Source: an uncultured Saprospiraceae bacterium
GTDB taxonomy: Bacteria; Bacteroidota; Bacteroidia; Chitinophagales; Saprospiraceae
Direction of reading: 5' to 3'
NCBI GenBank assembly: GCA_937923345.1
Contig: CAKZVJ010000042.1
Span: 1 to 64,000, forward strand
Length of the DNA stretch: 64,000 nucleotides
A program made the translations under genes and the position numbers. The notes under the pieces are model-generated. The model made no database searches, was not told the DNA's origin, and saw only the letters and a program-made list of their open reading frames with translations. Of this stretch, positions 1 to 8,198 are shown piece by piece. Numbering within the stretch: the first letter of the stretch is position 1; each line of letters opens with the position of its first letter.

Positions 1-1
1 A

Positions 2-163
2 GTTAGTTTCTTTGATCTGCAGGGCCGTCTAGTAGATTCAATTCAATTTACAGATAGTAATTTACAATTCAACATCAGCGAATTACCAACGGGCATATAT
101 TTTATCAAAGCTGTTACGGAAGATAATAATTTTATAACGCAGCAGATTGCAGTGGTTAGATAG
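2..163 (+). CDS. C-terminal end of a T9SS type A sorted protein (5' part outside window)
   Basis: Open frame from the window edge to a TAG at 161-163, 53 residues. The sequence has the pattern of a type IX secretion C-terminal sorting domain: a beta-strand ending in FDLQGRLV, then ISELPTGIYFIKA, then a final strand ending in VVR. In this family the domain carries a secreted protein through the outer membrane and is then removed or anchored. What the missing N-terminal part does cannot be said. It converges on the oxidoreductase that ends at 255; the 91-bp gap between them shows no strong terminator. Confidence 0.8.
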   Translation, partial: VSFFDLQGRLVDSIQFTDSNLQFNISELPTGIYFIKAVTEDNNFITQQIAVVR

Positions 164-254
164 GAGGTTCCCAAAATTGAGCTGTGATAAGGTCATCCCA
201 CGGATAAAATCAGTACAAACTCCCTGGGCGTTCTGATCTTATTTCTTAACATCC

Positions 255-1625
255 CTACAAAGCCACCTTCTCGATTTGTCCAGATGCCCTACTCTTTTCT
301 GCTACGAAACCCATGATGTGGCTTTCTACAGAAGCCGCGATTGTAGAACTCAAGACTGATTTATCCCTTGTGCTGACTGCTTGTATCCAATCTGCCACGA
401 GATTCCAATCTCCTCCTCCATGACCATCGGTCTCCATTTCCCACGTAGTTTTTTCACCTGTCAGGAAGTTGGTGTATTCGAATTGTTTCATGTCTCCTAC
501 TATATCTCCATGAGAGCCCATGATTCGCGTCCGTCTGCCATGATAAGAAGTAAAGGCTTCCATATTGAAACTTACAGTTACATCATCTTTGAATAACATA
601 TTGGCTACGTAGTGATCTGGCTGGTCATTCTCCATTTGATACACGCAGCGTCCATAATTGGTATTTTTAAGATAGCCTAGAATTGCTTCTCCATGGGCTT
701 CTTTATCCTCTGGGAGATCAAATACATAGGTACGCTGTCGATCTCGATAGTATATTTTCATTGCGCTGTAAGGACATTCTTTTTCTATGGCGCAGCCGTC
801 CATACATCGAGCTGTAGCACCTTTTGGCTTGTTCTTGCTAGTAAACCATTTTAAGGATCCAAAGGCAGAAATTTTTTCGCATGGTTTGCCAACAAGCCAG
901 CGTAGAATATCCAAATCGTGGCATGACTTCGCTAATATTATTGGAGTTGTTTTTTGACTATCATGCCAATTCCCCCTTACGAAACTATGCGCCATATGCA
1001 CATGCTCGATGGGTTCAAAATGTTGAATGCTTATTAGCTCTCCGATACTACCATCTTGGATCTTATCTCTTAGCGCTATGAAGTATGGAGCGTATCTAAG
1101 TACATGGCAAACGGCCACTATGTTGCCAGTCTTTTCTGAAAGCGTAAGGATGTCTCTACATTCTTTTTCGGTGGGCGCGATGGGTTTCTCTAGTAGAACA
1201 TCATATCCCTTTCTTAAAGCAGCCATAGCAGGCCCATAATGTAAATCATCTGGAGTAGTAATTATGATCGCGTCTGCAAACTTTGGTAATGCAAACACTT
1301 GCTCCCAAGTACTAAAGCTATGTTTAACGTCAATCTTGTGCTGCTTACAATACCTTTCATTACGAATAGGTATAGGTTCGGCAACGCCTATGATATTGAG
1401 TTGCTCAGGATATTTTTCAGCATAGTTTCCGTATACATTCCCGCGATTGCCTGCACCAAGTGTGATGGCTGTAACAGGTTTGGCGAGTGCAGGATACTTT
1501 TTTGGATTGGGAAGAATCAGAGGGCGGCCATTTTCATCAAATCCACCAACAGGAAAAGACAAAATAGATCCCGTGGCTAATCCAAGTGCTTTGATAACTC
1601 CTCTACGTGAAAACTTCTTAGACAT
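255..1625 (-). CDS. Gfo/Idh/MocA family oxidoreductase with Tat signal
   Basis: 456 aa. The N-terminus has a twin-arginine type signal (SRRGVIKAL at about residues 6-14, then a hydrophobic stretch), so export of the folded protein to the periplasm is likely. A Rossmann fold follows, with the dinucleotide-binding loop GAGNRG near residue 57 and the EKPIAP motif typical of the family near residue 145. Near residue 270 there is a cysteine group C-x3-C-x5-CP inserted in the C-terminal domain, seen in a subset of these proteins and possibly binding metal. Members oxidise or reduce sugars and related polyols with NAD(P); the substrate here cannot be read from sequence. It stands alone, with no sugar-degradation neighbours. 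Confidence 0.85.
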   Translation of the reverse strand: MSKKFSRRGVIKALGLATGSILSFPVGGFDENGRPLILPNPKKYPALAKPVTAITLGAGNRGNVYGNYAEKYPEQLNIIGVAEPIPIRNERYCKQHKIDVKHSFSTWEQVFALPKFADAIIITTPDDLHYGPAMAALRKGYDVLLEKPIAPTEKECRDILTLSEKTGNIVAVCHVLRYAPYFIALRDKIQDGSIGELISIQHFEPIEHVHMAHSFVRGNWHDSQKTTPIILAKSCHDLDILRWLVGKPCEKISAFGSLKWFTSKNKPKGATARCMDGCAIEKECPYSAMKIYYRDRQRTYVFDLPEDKEAHGEAILGYLKNTNYGRCVYQMENDQPDHYVANMLFKDDVTVSFNMEAFTSYHGRRTRIMGSHGDIVGDMKQFEYTNFLTGEKTTWEMETDGHGGGDWNLVADWIQAVSTRDKSVLSSTIAASVESHIMGFVAEKSRASGQIEKVAL

Positions 1626-1688
1626 ATCAGGAACGTTTTCCTAAAACTAAGCATTCAGAGCGAAAAATCGAATTTCAGCAAAGGAAAA

Positions 1689-1979
1689 TTATCCCTCGCT
1701 TTTAACTATTTGAAAATCTGAACTACCGGCTACGCGCTCTAATTCGGTGCCTACTGGATGATCTAAGTATTGAGCGATATCCTCATCCTTACTGATGATT
1801 TCACTAAGATCATAGATGTCAATATTGTCGTCTACATCGATGAAGTCTAGACTTTCTTCTCCAGTAAAAATTCTCCAGCCGCTATCATCAGGGAAATCAC
1901 TTGCCTCTCTAAACATGTATCCCACTTGGGCTTTATCTTCTAAAATAGCCTTGGTGGCCATACATTGTCCTTTTATCAT
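1689..1979 (-). CDS. DUF2185 (Imm33-like) domain protein
   Basis: 96 aa, made almost entirely of a DUF2185 domain: MATKAIL, then VGYMFREASD, the hallmark SGWRIFTGEES, an acidic middle and YLDHPVGTELERV. The family also appears among predicted immunity proteins (Imm33), but many members are stand-alone and uncharacterised, and no toxin-like gene is next to this one. The start at 1979 gives seven residues before the conserved MATKA core; ATG at about 1961 is an alternative. It lies 17 bp after the unknown gene at 1997-2542 on the same strand, so the two are probably co-transcribed. Cytoplasmic: no signal peptide or membrane segment. Confidence 0.7.
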   Translation of the reverse strand: MIKGQCMATKAILEDKAQVGYMFREASDFPDDSGWRIFTGEESLDFIDVDDNIDIYDLSEIISKDEDIAQYLDHPVGTELERVAGSSDFQIVKSEG

Positions 1980-1996
1980 CTTTGTTAGTTTGAGTG

Positions 1997-2542
1997 CTAT
2001 ACGGGTTTAGATTCAGCAGCCAAACGCTCTTCCATAAACTTGACTGCCTCTACATTAATGTCCAGAAGATTACTGGCTAACGCAAGTTGCATATCTGCTA
2101 ATTCACAGCTTACTCTGGCCGTTTGAGCAGTAAAGAATTTATTGATATTGCCTTTGGGTTCCAAAGTTTTGATATCTACACCTATCCCTTCTTCATCGAT
2201 TACTCCAAATTGAATGGAAAACTGCATATCTGCATCTAGCGCGCACTTTAGGACACCGGTATACTCAGCTTCCATATCGATTGGAAAAAATACAGCGTGA
2301 TCCCTTTTCAGCAAGTTAAGTTTTGAGGACATCAATCCTAAAATATGTTTAAAGACAATGCGTTTGTTAGAAGCGGGATGCATATCTTCAGGGTATCGAA
2401 GCAATTGCTGCAATCCTTTATGTTGAATATAGAATGCAGACCCAAAGATGTAGTTTAAATTGAGTAAATCAGACTTAAAAGCAACATCTTCGTATTCCGA
2501 GTTGTTCTTTATTATTTGGATGTTAAAAATAAGCTCATTCAT
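1997..2542 (-). CDS. Hypothetical protein, partner of the DUF2185 gene
   Basis: 181 aa, not recognised. It has no signal peptide or membrane segment, is mixed alpha/beta in character and ends in a helical, Glu-rich segment (NVEAVKFMEERLA). It is the first gene of a likely two-gene operon with the DUF2185 gene 17 bp downstream. The start ATG at 2542 lies 4 nt after an exact -7 box (TACTTTTG, 2554-2547), so the mRNA is probably leaderless. It is divergent from the thioredoxin gene across a 74-bp gap. Function is unknown. Confidence 0.6.
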   Translation of the reverse strand: MNELIFNIQIIKNNSEYEDVAFKSDLLNLNYIFGSAFYIQHKGLQQLLRYPEDMHPASNKRIVFKHILGLMSSKLNLLKRDHAVFFPIDMEAEYTGVLKCALDADMQFSIQFGVIDEEGIGVDIKTLEPKGNINKFFTAQTARVSCELADMQLALASNLLDINVEAVKFMEERLAAESKPV

Positions 2543-2546
2543 TGAC

Positions 2547-2554
2547 CAAAAGTA
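2547..2554 (-). promoter_or_regulatory. -7 promoter box (TACTTTTG) for the 1997-2542 gene
   Basis: Exact match to the Bacteroidota -7 consensus TAnnTTTG on the minus strand, followed by GTCA and the ATG at 2542. With transcription normally starting a few nt after this box, the RNA would begin at or next to the start codon. No convincing -33 TTTG is visible. Confidence 0.5.
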
Positions 2555-2616
2555 ATAATTTATACGTCTAAAGGTGTGTTATATTATGCGTCTTTTTTAA
2601 CCAAATATAAATAAAA

Positions 2617-2916
2617 GTGAAAGGTAATTTTGAAAAAATAATCAATAGTAAAGAATTAGTTTTAGTAGATTTCCATGCTGTATGGTGTGGCCCATGTAAA
2701 ATGCAATCACCTATATTACAAGAGTTTGCGAATGAAATAGACGGGAAGGTGCGCATCATTAAAATCGATATCGATAAAAATCAATCTATAGCGCAAAGAT
2801 ATCAAGTCAGAAGTGTGCCCACTTTGATTATGTTTAAAAATGGAGAAAAGTTATGGCAAGAATCAGGTATGAAAACCAAGCAACAACTTTTAGATGCTGT
2901 AGCTGCAGCATCCTAA
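2617..2916 (+). CDS. trxA: Thioredoxin
   Basis: 99 aa, a full thioredoxin fold with the redox motif WCGPCK near residue 23, preceded by LVDFHAV, and the cis-proline segment VRSVPTLIMF near residue 66. It should be a cytoplasmic disulfide reductase supplied by thioredoxin reductase. The frame starts at GTG 2617; there is no in-frame ATG before the fold begins, so GTG is the best start and gives nearly the usual length of about 105 aa. It is divergent from the unknown gene at 1997-2542. Ala replaces the usual Trp in the DFWA segment (DFHAVWCGPC), which is tolerated in many members. Confidence 0.88.
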   Translation: MKGNFEKIINSKELVLVDFHAVWCGPCKMQSPILQEFANEIDGKVRIIKIDIDKNQSIAQRYQVRSVPTLIMFKNGEKLWQESGMKTKQQLLDAVAAAS

Positions 2917-3011
2917 GATAAATTGTCTATATCCGTTCGAATCAAGAATCTGATTGCTCTTTGGGGAGGATACTATCCTACTTATAAAAATCTCTTTTTA
3001 ACATTATAATT

Positions 3012-3338
3012 ATGAAATATTCATTATTACTAGTTTTAGTGTGGTTCAGCTTATACTCCTGTCAGCGCGTAGACGATGATGATGCTGGCGATTTTGATTC
3101 GATAGGAGAAATCATTGGCTTTGATACGACCGAGTGTGCTTGTTGTGGTGGCTATCAGATCAAATTTAAAGAACGGTCTGAAGTTTTTCTATTTGCCGAA
3201 CTGCCATCAAATGCCACTTTTACGCTCAATCCAAATACGCAAAACTTTCCTTTAGAAGTCAGAGCAAATTGGACAGCAGGGACATCAAGATTTTGTTCAC
3301 TGTTCATTTCTATTGAAGATATTGAGGTAGTTGAATAA
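3012..3338 (+). CDS. Small secreted lipoprotein with CxCCGG motif
   Basis: 108 aa. A short lipoprotein signal ends in the lipobox LYSC at residue 17, followed by an acidic run (DDDDAGD) of the kind linked to surface export of Bacteroidota lipoproteins. A cysteine motif ECACCGGYQIKF sits near residue 42 and one further Cys near the C-terminus; these could bind metal or form disulfides. No family recognised. It is convergent with the Dabb-domain lipoprotein, with 26 bp between stops and no clear terminator. Confidence 0.6.
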   Translation: MKYSLLLVLVWFSLYSCQRVDDDDAGDFDSIGEIIGFDTTECACCGGYQIKFKERSEVFLFAELPSNATFTLNPNTQNFPLEVRANWTAGTSRFCSLFISIEDIEVVE

Positions 3339-3364
3339 AGAACTGTGTAGCGGTACAAATAAAT

Positions 3365-3796
3365 CTACTTAGATATCTGATTATCATAAACAACTACCTT
3401 CTCCCAAAGGTCCTTGCATTTCTCTACAAAACCTACATGAATAGGATCTACCTGATAAGCATCATGGGCAGCAATGTCTTTAAAAAATACATTGATAGCC
3501 ATGTCATAGGAATGGTCTACTGGACCACGTTCCGCTGTAGCAGCTGGAGGCCCATAATAGTAGCTGGATATCGAAGGTACTTTACCGAGTTCTCTTAGGT
3601 CATTTTCAAATTCCGCTAGGCGAGCTGGATCTGCATCATCAGCATACCAAAAGAAAACAGTGTGTACTAGGCCTGCTTCTCCTGAGGTCTCAAAGACAGA
3701 ATTGCTATTGGCAACTGTGGTGGCTAATGGATAGCTTTGCTTGGATGTACAAGCGCAGATACAAAAGAAAGTTAGTAGGATGAAAACAATTCTCAT
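3365..3796 (-). CDS. Dabb (stress-response A/B barrel) domain lipoprotein
   Basis: 143 aa. The lipoprotein signal ends at FCICAC (residue 16), so the mature protein is lipid-anchored in the envelope. The rest matches the Dabb ferredoxin-like barrel: LVHTVFFWY at the first strand, a helix rich in charged residues, SYYYGPPA, DMAINVFFKD, and HDAYQVDPIHVGFVEK before the last strand, where DPxHxxF is the family signature. Dabb proteins form dimeric barrels and the role is mostly unknown. The gene is transcribed away from family A copy A1. Confidence 0.75.
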   Translation of the reverse strand: MRIVFILLTFFCICACTSKQSYPLATTVANSNSVFETSGEAGLVHTVFFWYADDADPARLAEFENDLRELGKVPSISSYYYGPPAATAERGPVDHSYDMAINVFFKDIAAHDAYQVDPIHVGFVEKCKDLWEKVVVYDNQISK

Positions 3797-3899
3797 GGTC
3801 CAAATTTTTGTTTAAATATACGAATTCTTAGCACCCAAAGACACTGATTGAAAATCGGAAATGATATGAAGTAAATAGTAACAGCTCATGTGATAGACC

Positions 3900-4047
3900 G
3901 CGTAAAGGATAGTAGAGATGCGATCCCGATTTTTTCATCGGGTGAAAGCAGACCTTGACTTTTTCAGTCAAGGGCCGAAGCGAATGCGTAGTCTCGGATA
4001 GCCTGACCCATAGTATCCATCTTACATGGATACTATGGGATACGCCC
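3900..4047 (-). ncRNA. Family A structured intergenic element, copy A1
   Basis: Read on the minus strand it starts 8 nt after the nhaB stop, right after a T run. GGGCGTATCCC opens the element; GCGTA (4045-4041) can pair with TACGC (3904-3900) at the far end. Inside are a perfect 14-bp hairpin (4007-4020 with 4026-4039), the conserved core GGCTATCCGAGAC, hairpins at 3953-3973 and 3925-3942, and the conserved CATCTCTACTATCC. The same end and core motifs recur in five other gaps of this window. There is no U-run at the 3' end, so it is not a simple terminator. A structured RNA or mobile repeat is inferred. Confidence 0.6.
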
Positions 4048-4055
4048 AAAAAATC

Positions 4056-5525
4056 TTACAGTAAATACATAACCCCTAGCAGGCCTACAATCCCCAAAAC
4101 GATGGTGTACGGGAATGCCATCTTCATCATCTTGAGATAAGAAAGATTGATCAGCGGCGCTAAAGATGAGGTCAAGAGGAATAAAAATGCGGCTTGACCA
4201 TTAGGTGTCGCAACACTGGGAAGGTTGGTACCTGTGTTAATAGCCACTGCGAGGTTCTCAAACTGTTGTCGAGTTATATCGCCTGCTTTAAATGCTGATT
4301 CTACTTCACCAATGTAGACTGTTGCTACAAAAACATTATCACTGATCATGGATAAAATCCCATTGGCTAAATAAAACATAGCGGGCTGCTGACTCTCTGG
4401 TAAAGTCAACAAATATTTTATAATCGGGCTAAACAAATGCGTGTCATGAATCATAGCCACGATAACAAAAAATACTACTAGAAGTCCTGTAAAAGGTAGT
4501 GCCTCTTCGAATGCTTTTCCAAGATGGTGCTCTTCGGTGATACCCATGAAGGCGGTTTGAAAAATGATTATCCCTAATCCGATCAATCCAACAGGAGCGA
4601 CATGAGTTGCTAAACCAATGATCAAAAAGATGGCGGCAACTCCCTGAATAATCAAGTTGTTCTTTTCTTTCTGAGTCCGTTTGTCGTCTTCTTCTTTTGT
4701 ATAATTTTCTATGATGGTTCTGGCCTGTTCTGGCAATTTAGTGCCGAATTCGAACCAGCCAGTGAGCTCTAAAATAACTGTAGTAATCATACCACAAATA
4801 AAAACGGGAATAGTAATGTTAGCCATCTGAAGAAAGAACTGTATGAAATCCCAACCAAGTCTTTCCCCAATCAAAAGATTTTGCGGCTCTCCAACAAGTG
4901 TGCAGACTCCTCCTAAAGCCGTACCTACCACTCCATGCATGATAAGACTTCTCAGGAATGCTCGAAATTGTTCAAGGGTATCACCAGATAGTTCTTTGCG
5001 ATCTTCGATACCGTCTTTATCATAATCTCTGCTGCTTGAGTGAATCTTGTGATACACTCCATAGAATCCAACTGCCACACTTATCAAGACTGCTGTCACA
5101 GTCAGAGCGTCTAGGAATGCAGATAAAACGGCTGAAAGAAAAACAAAAAGCAATGATAAAATTACTTTAGATTTTATTTTAGTGAATACCTTACTGAACA
5201 CATACATCAACAAGGGTTTCATAAAGTAGATACCGGCGACCATAAATACTAAAAGTAAAATCACTTCGAGGTTGGCAGCGACTTCGGCATAGGCATGCTT
5301 GGCAGTTGTGAGGCCTAAAAAAAGTACTTGGATGGCTAATATTCCTCCTGATTGTAATGGGTAGCACTTAAGTGCCATTGCCAAGGTGAATATAAATTCT
5401 AAAATTATACACCAAGCAGTTACTTCAATTGGGAAAACCATTATGGAAATGAAGTTAAATATCAAGAAACCGATAATTGTTAACTTATACCACTTCGGGC
5501 TATGCCCCAAAAAACTATCAAACAT
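4056..5525 (-). CDS. nhaB: Na+/H+ antiporter NhaB
   Basis: 489 aa integral membrane protein, close in pattern to NhaB of gammaproteobacteria (about 510 aa): WYKLTIIGFLIFN at the start, EFIFTLAMALKCYPL, EVAANLEVILLLVFMVAGIYFM and FLSAFLDALTVTAVLISVAV are hallmark segments. It exchanges cytoplasmic Na+ for external protons and so helps in salt and pH balance, fitting a marine or saline habitat. About 10-12 membrane segments are visible, with a charged cytoplasmic loop (DYDKDGIEDRKELSGD) near residue 165. It is a single-gene unit with an exact -7 box about 50 nt upstream, and is followed by family A copy A1. Confidence 0.9.
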   Translation of the reverse strand: MFDSFLGHSPKWYKLTIIGFLIFNFISIMVFPIEVTAWCIILEFIFTLAMALKCYPLQSGGILAIQVLFLGLTTAKHAYAEVAANLEVILLLVFMVAGIYFMKPLLMYVFSKVFTKIKSKVILSLLFVFLSAVLSAFLDALTVTAVLISVAVGFYGVYHKIHSSSRDYDKDGIEDRKELSGDTLEQFRAFLRSLIMHGVVGTALGGVCTLVGEPQNLLIGERLGWDFIQFFLQMANITIPVFICGMITTVILELTGWFEFGTKLPEQARTIIENYTKEEDDKRTQKEKNNLIIQGVAAIFLIIGLATHVAPVGLIGLGIIIFQTAFMGITEEHHLGKAFEEALPFTGLLVVFFVIVAMIHDTHLFSPIIKYLLTLPESQQPAMFYLANGILSMISDNVFVATVYIGEVESAFKAGDITRQQFENLAVAINTGTNLPSVATPNGQAAFLFLLTSSLAPLINLSYLKMMKMAFPYTIVLGIVGLLGVMYLL

Positions 5526-5576
5526 AATTTCTATCTTTTATACAGTGTTAGTGTGTGCTTTGCTCTTCAGAATCAG

Positions 5577-5584
5577 CAAAAATA
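5577..5584 (-). promoter_or_regulatory. -7 promoter box (TATTTTTG) for nhaB
   Basis: Exact TAnnTTTG match on the minus strand, giving an expected 5' leader of roughly 45 nt before the nhaB ATG at 5525. No clear -33 TTTG at the usual distance. Confidence 0.4.
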
Positions 5585-5734
5585 AAATTATTAATCATTT
5601 TAATACGTCAATTGGGTCTTAAAGATTAGGCTTTTACGAATATATAGTGTCGAAAGTAGGCTTTTTAAAATAAAAAGAGCTTATTAATTGCGTAAACCAA
5701 AATACTATATGAAATTTGTCACTAGAATAGAATT

Positions 5735-6724
5735 ATGGTAAAGATAGGCAACGTAGATTTAGGTGAATTTCCGCTTTTATTAGCACCCATGGAGGATGTT
5801 AGTGATCCTCCCTTTCGTGCAATATGCAAAGAGCAAGGGGCGGATATGATGTACACAGAATTTATATCCGTGGAGGGTCTTATCAGAGATGCTACCAAAA
5901 GTGTGCAAAAACTCGATATCTATCCGGAAGAGCGTCCAATCGGTATACAGATATTTGGCGCCAATTTGGACAGCATGATGAAAGCGGCAGAGATAGTCGA
6001 AGAAGCGAAGCCAGAAGTGCTGGATATCAACTATGGCTGCCCTGTAAAGAAGGTTGTCAAGCGGTGTGCTGGTGCCGGTATCCTGAAGGATATACCCAAA
6101 ATGGTCGAATTGACAAAGGCTGTTGTAAACGCTACAAATCTTCCTGTAACTGTAAAAACGAGATTGGGCTGGGATGAAAACAGCATCAAGATAGATGAGG
6201 TAGCAGAACGGCTGCAAGATGTGGGTATTAAAGCGCTTTCCATTCATGGCCGTACACGGCAACAGATGTACAAAGGAGAAGCGGATTGGACTTTGATCGG
6301 AAAGATAAAGGAAAACCCAAGGATTCATATACCAATTTTTGGTAACGGTGATATTGACTCTCCAGAAAAGGCTAAACTCTATAAAGAGCGATATAATGTC
6401 GATGGTATAATGATTGGAAGGGCTAGTATTGGGAATCCATGGATATTCAATCAGATAAAACACTTCTTAAAAACAGGTGAGCATTTACCTGCCCCAAAGT
6501 TAGAAGATAAGCTAAAGGCTGTCCGTCAACATCTGAAACATTCTGTAGAATGGAAAGGTGAAGTTTTGGGTATTCTAGAGATGCGTCGTCATTATACTAA
6601 TTACTTTAGAGGTTTGAGAAATATAAAATATTTTAGGTCGCAATTGGTTCAAGAGAACGATCTAGATGCTATCTTTCAGATTCTATCTGAGATAGAAAAC
6701 ACCTATTGTGAAGTACAAGTATAG
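5735..6724 (+). CDS. dusB: tRNA-dihydrouridine synthase DusB
   Basis: 329 aa. TIM-barrel flavoenzyme that reduces specific uridines in tRNA to dihydrouridine using FMN and NADPH. The signature LLLAPMEDVSDPPFR is at about residues 14-28, the catalytic Cys is C102 in the motif NYGCPVKKV, and the FMN phosphate region is seen in IFGNGDI and IMIGRASIGNPWIF. Length is normal for DusB (about 320-330 aa). The cca-like gene starts 8 bp downstream with a TTG, so the two tRNA genes probably form an operon. Confidence 0.93.
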   Translation: MVKIGNVDLGEFPLLLAPMEDVSDPPFRAICKEQGADMMYTEFISVEGLIRDATKSVQKLDIYPEERPIGIQIFGANLDSMMKAAEIVEEAKPEVLDINYGCPVKKVVKRCAGAGILKDIPKMVELTKAVVNATNLPVTVKTRLGWDENSIKIDEVAERLQDVGIKALSIHGRTRQQMYKGEADWTLIGKIKENPRIHIPIFGNGDIDSPEKAKLYKERYNVDGIMIGRASIGNPWIFNQIKHFLKTGEHLPAPKLEDKLKAVRQHLKHSVEWKGEVLGILEMRRHYTNYFRGLRNIKYFRSQLVQENDLDAIFQILSEIENTYCEVQV

Positions 6725-6732
6725 ATAGCGGG

Positions 6733-8151
6733 TTGATATTTAATATAAAAGATTATGAACGGGATATCCTATCCTTGATAGGTACTACTGGTAAATCTCT
6801 TGGTTTTCCAGTCTATGCTGTAGGTGGTTATGTTAGGGACAGATTGCTCAATCGTCCATCCAAAGACTTAGATATAGTATGCATTGGTTCTGGTATTACT
6901 TTAGCAACTGCGGTTGCTTCGCAGTTACACCCTCGTCCTAGACTTAGTGTTTTCAAGCGATTTGGTACAGCCATGCTAAAGCACAAAGATCTCGAGATTG
7001 AGTTCGTAGGTGCAAGAAAAGAGTCCTACAGAAACGACAGTAGAAAGCCTAGTGTCGAGGAGGGAACACTACAGGATGATCAGAATCGACGGGATTTCAC
7101 GATCAATGCATTGGCAGTCAGCTTGAATGAAGAAGACTTTGGGACCTTGATTGATCCGTTTAATGGCATCAAACATTTATCCGAGCGTAAAATAATCACT
7201 CCTTTAGATCCTGCTAAGACATTCTCGGATGATCCCTTGCGTATGATGCGGGCGGTGCGTTTTGCCAGTCAACTTAATTTTGAGATTAACCCAGTTACCT
7301 TTGATGCGATCAAAAAGTACAAAGGTAGGTTGAATATCATCTCTATGGAACGTATCATCACAGAGGTGAATAAAATGGTGCTTTCCAATCCGCCATCGAC
7401 TGGTTTCAAATTACTTTTCGACTCTGGCTTACTGCATGAGTTTTTTCCAGAAATGGCAAAATTACAAGGTGTTGAAATCAGAGAGGGAAAAGGCCATAAG
7501 GATAACTTCTATCATACGTTAGAGGTCTTAGACAATATTTCTAAACATACCGATGATTTATATTTGAGATGGGCTGCCATTATGCATGATATTGCAAAAC
7601 CACCCACCAAGCGTTTTGAACCTGAGGTCGGGTGGACATTTCATGGTCATGACGGTTTGGGGGCTGCCTTAGTCCCTAAAATATTTAGACGACTCAAGTT
7701 GCCCTTAGATGCCAAAATGAAGTTTGTGCAGAAGTTGGTAAAACTACACCTTCGTCCGATTAGTCTTACCAAAGAAAATATATCTGATGCTGCGATTCGA
7801 AAGCTCTTATTTGAGGCGGGCGACGATTTGGAAGCATTGATGATGCTGTGTAAAGCTGATATCACCTCAAAGAATCCAAATAAAGTAAAGAGGTACCTAG
7901 CTAACTATGAGATAGTGCAACAGAAAATGATTGAAGTAGAGGAAAAAGATCATATCCGTAATTGGCAACCTCCTATCACAGGTGAGCAAATCATGAATAC
8001 TTTTAATATTCCTCCGAGTAGACCAGTTGGGACTATCAAAATGGCTATAAAAGATGCTATTCTGGATGGAAAAATTCCGAATGAATACGAAGCGGCTTAT
8101 TCCTTCATGCTGGAAAAAGGGAAGGAAATTGGATTAGAACAAGTTGAGTAA
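6733..8151 (+). CDS. cca: CCA-adding / poly(A) polymerase family nucleotidyltransferase with HD domain
   Basis: 472 aa. Class II nucleotidyltransferase head: AVGGYVRDRLL near residue 30 and the metal-binding DLDIV shortly after, then the RRDFTINALA motif near 125 and DDPLRMMRAVRFA near 170. An HD domain follows (FYHTLEVLDNISKH, then WAAIMHDIAKP near 285). Such proteins add or repair the CCA end of tRNAs and the HD domain is linked to phosphohydrolase activity. The start is a TTG at 6733, 8 bp after dusB; no ATG lies before the conserved head. Sister enzymes that add poly(A) share this fold, so CCA addition is the likelier but not the only reading. Confidence 0.88.
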   Translation: MIFNIKDYERDILSLIGTTGKSLGFPVYAVGGYVRDRLLNRPSKDLDIVCIGSGITLATAVASQLHPRPRLSVFKRFGTAMLKHKDLEIEFVGARKESYRNDSRKPSVEEGTLQDDQNRRDFTINALAVSLNEEDFGTLIDPFNGIKHLSERKIITPLDPAKTFSDDPLRMMRAVRFASQLNFEINPVTFDAIKKYKGRLNIISMERIITEVNKMVLSNPPSTGFKLLFDSGLLHEFFPEMAKLQGVEIREGKGHKDNFYHTLEVLDNISKHTDDLYLRWAAIMHDIAKPPTKRFEPEVGWTFHGHDGLGAALVPKIFRRLKLPLDAKMKFVQKLVKLHLRPISLTKENISDAAIRKLLFEAGDDLEALMMLCKADITSKNPNKVKRYLANYEIVQQKMIEVEEKDHIRNWQPPITGEQIMNTFNIPPSRPVGTIKMAIKDAILDGKIPNEYEAAYSFMLEKGKEIGLEQVE

Positions 8152-8198
8152 GTATTAAGTATTAGATAGTACCTTACAAAAACTACGAGACACTTTTT

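Noticed and set aside
2917-3011. Possible tRNA, because GTTCGAATC (T-arm-like) occurs near 2932
   Set aside because: No acceptor stem, anticodon arm or D-arm can be formed around it.
5780-6463. 227-aa open frame on the minus strand inside dusB
   Set aside because: Antisense to a clear dusB; no family features and rich in aromatic residues as expected for a shadow frame.
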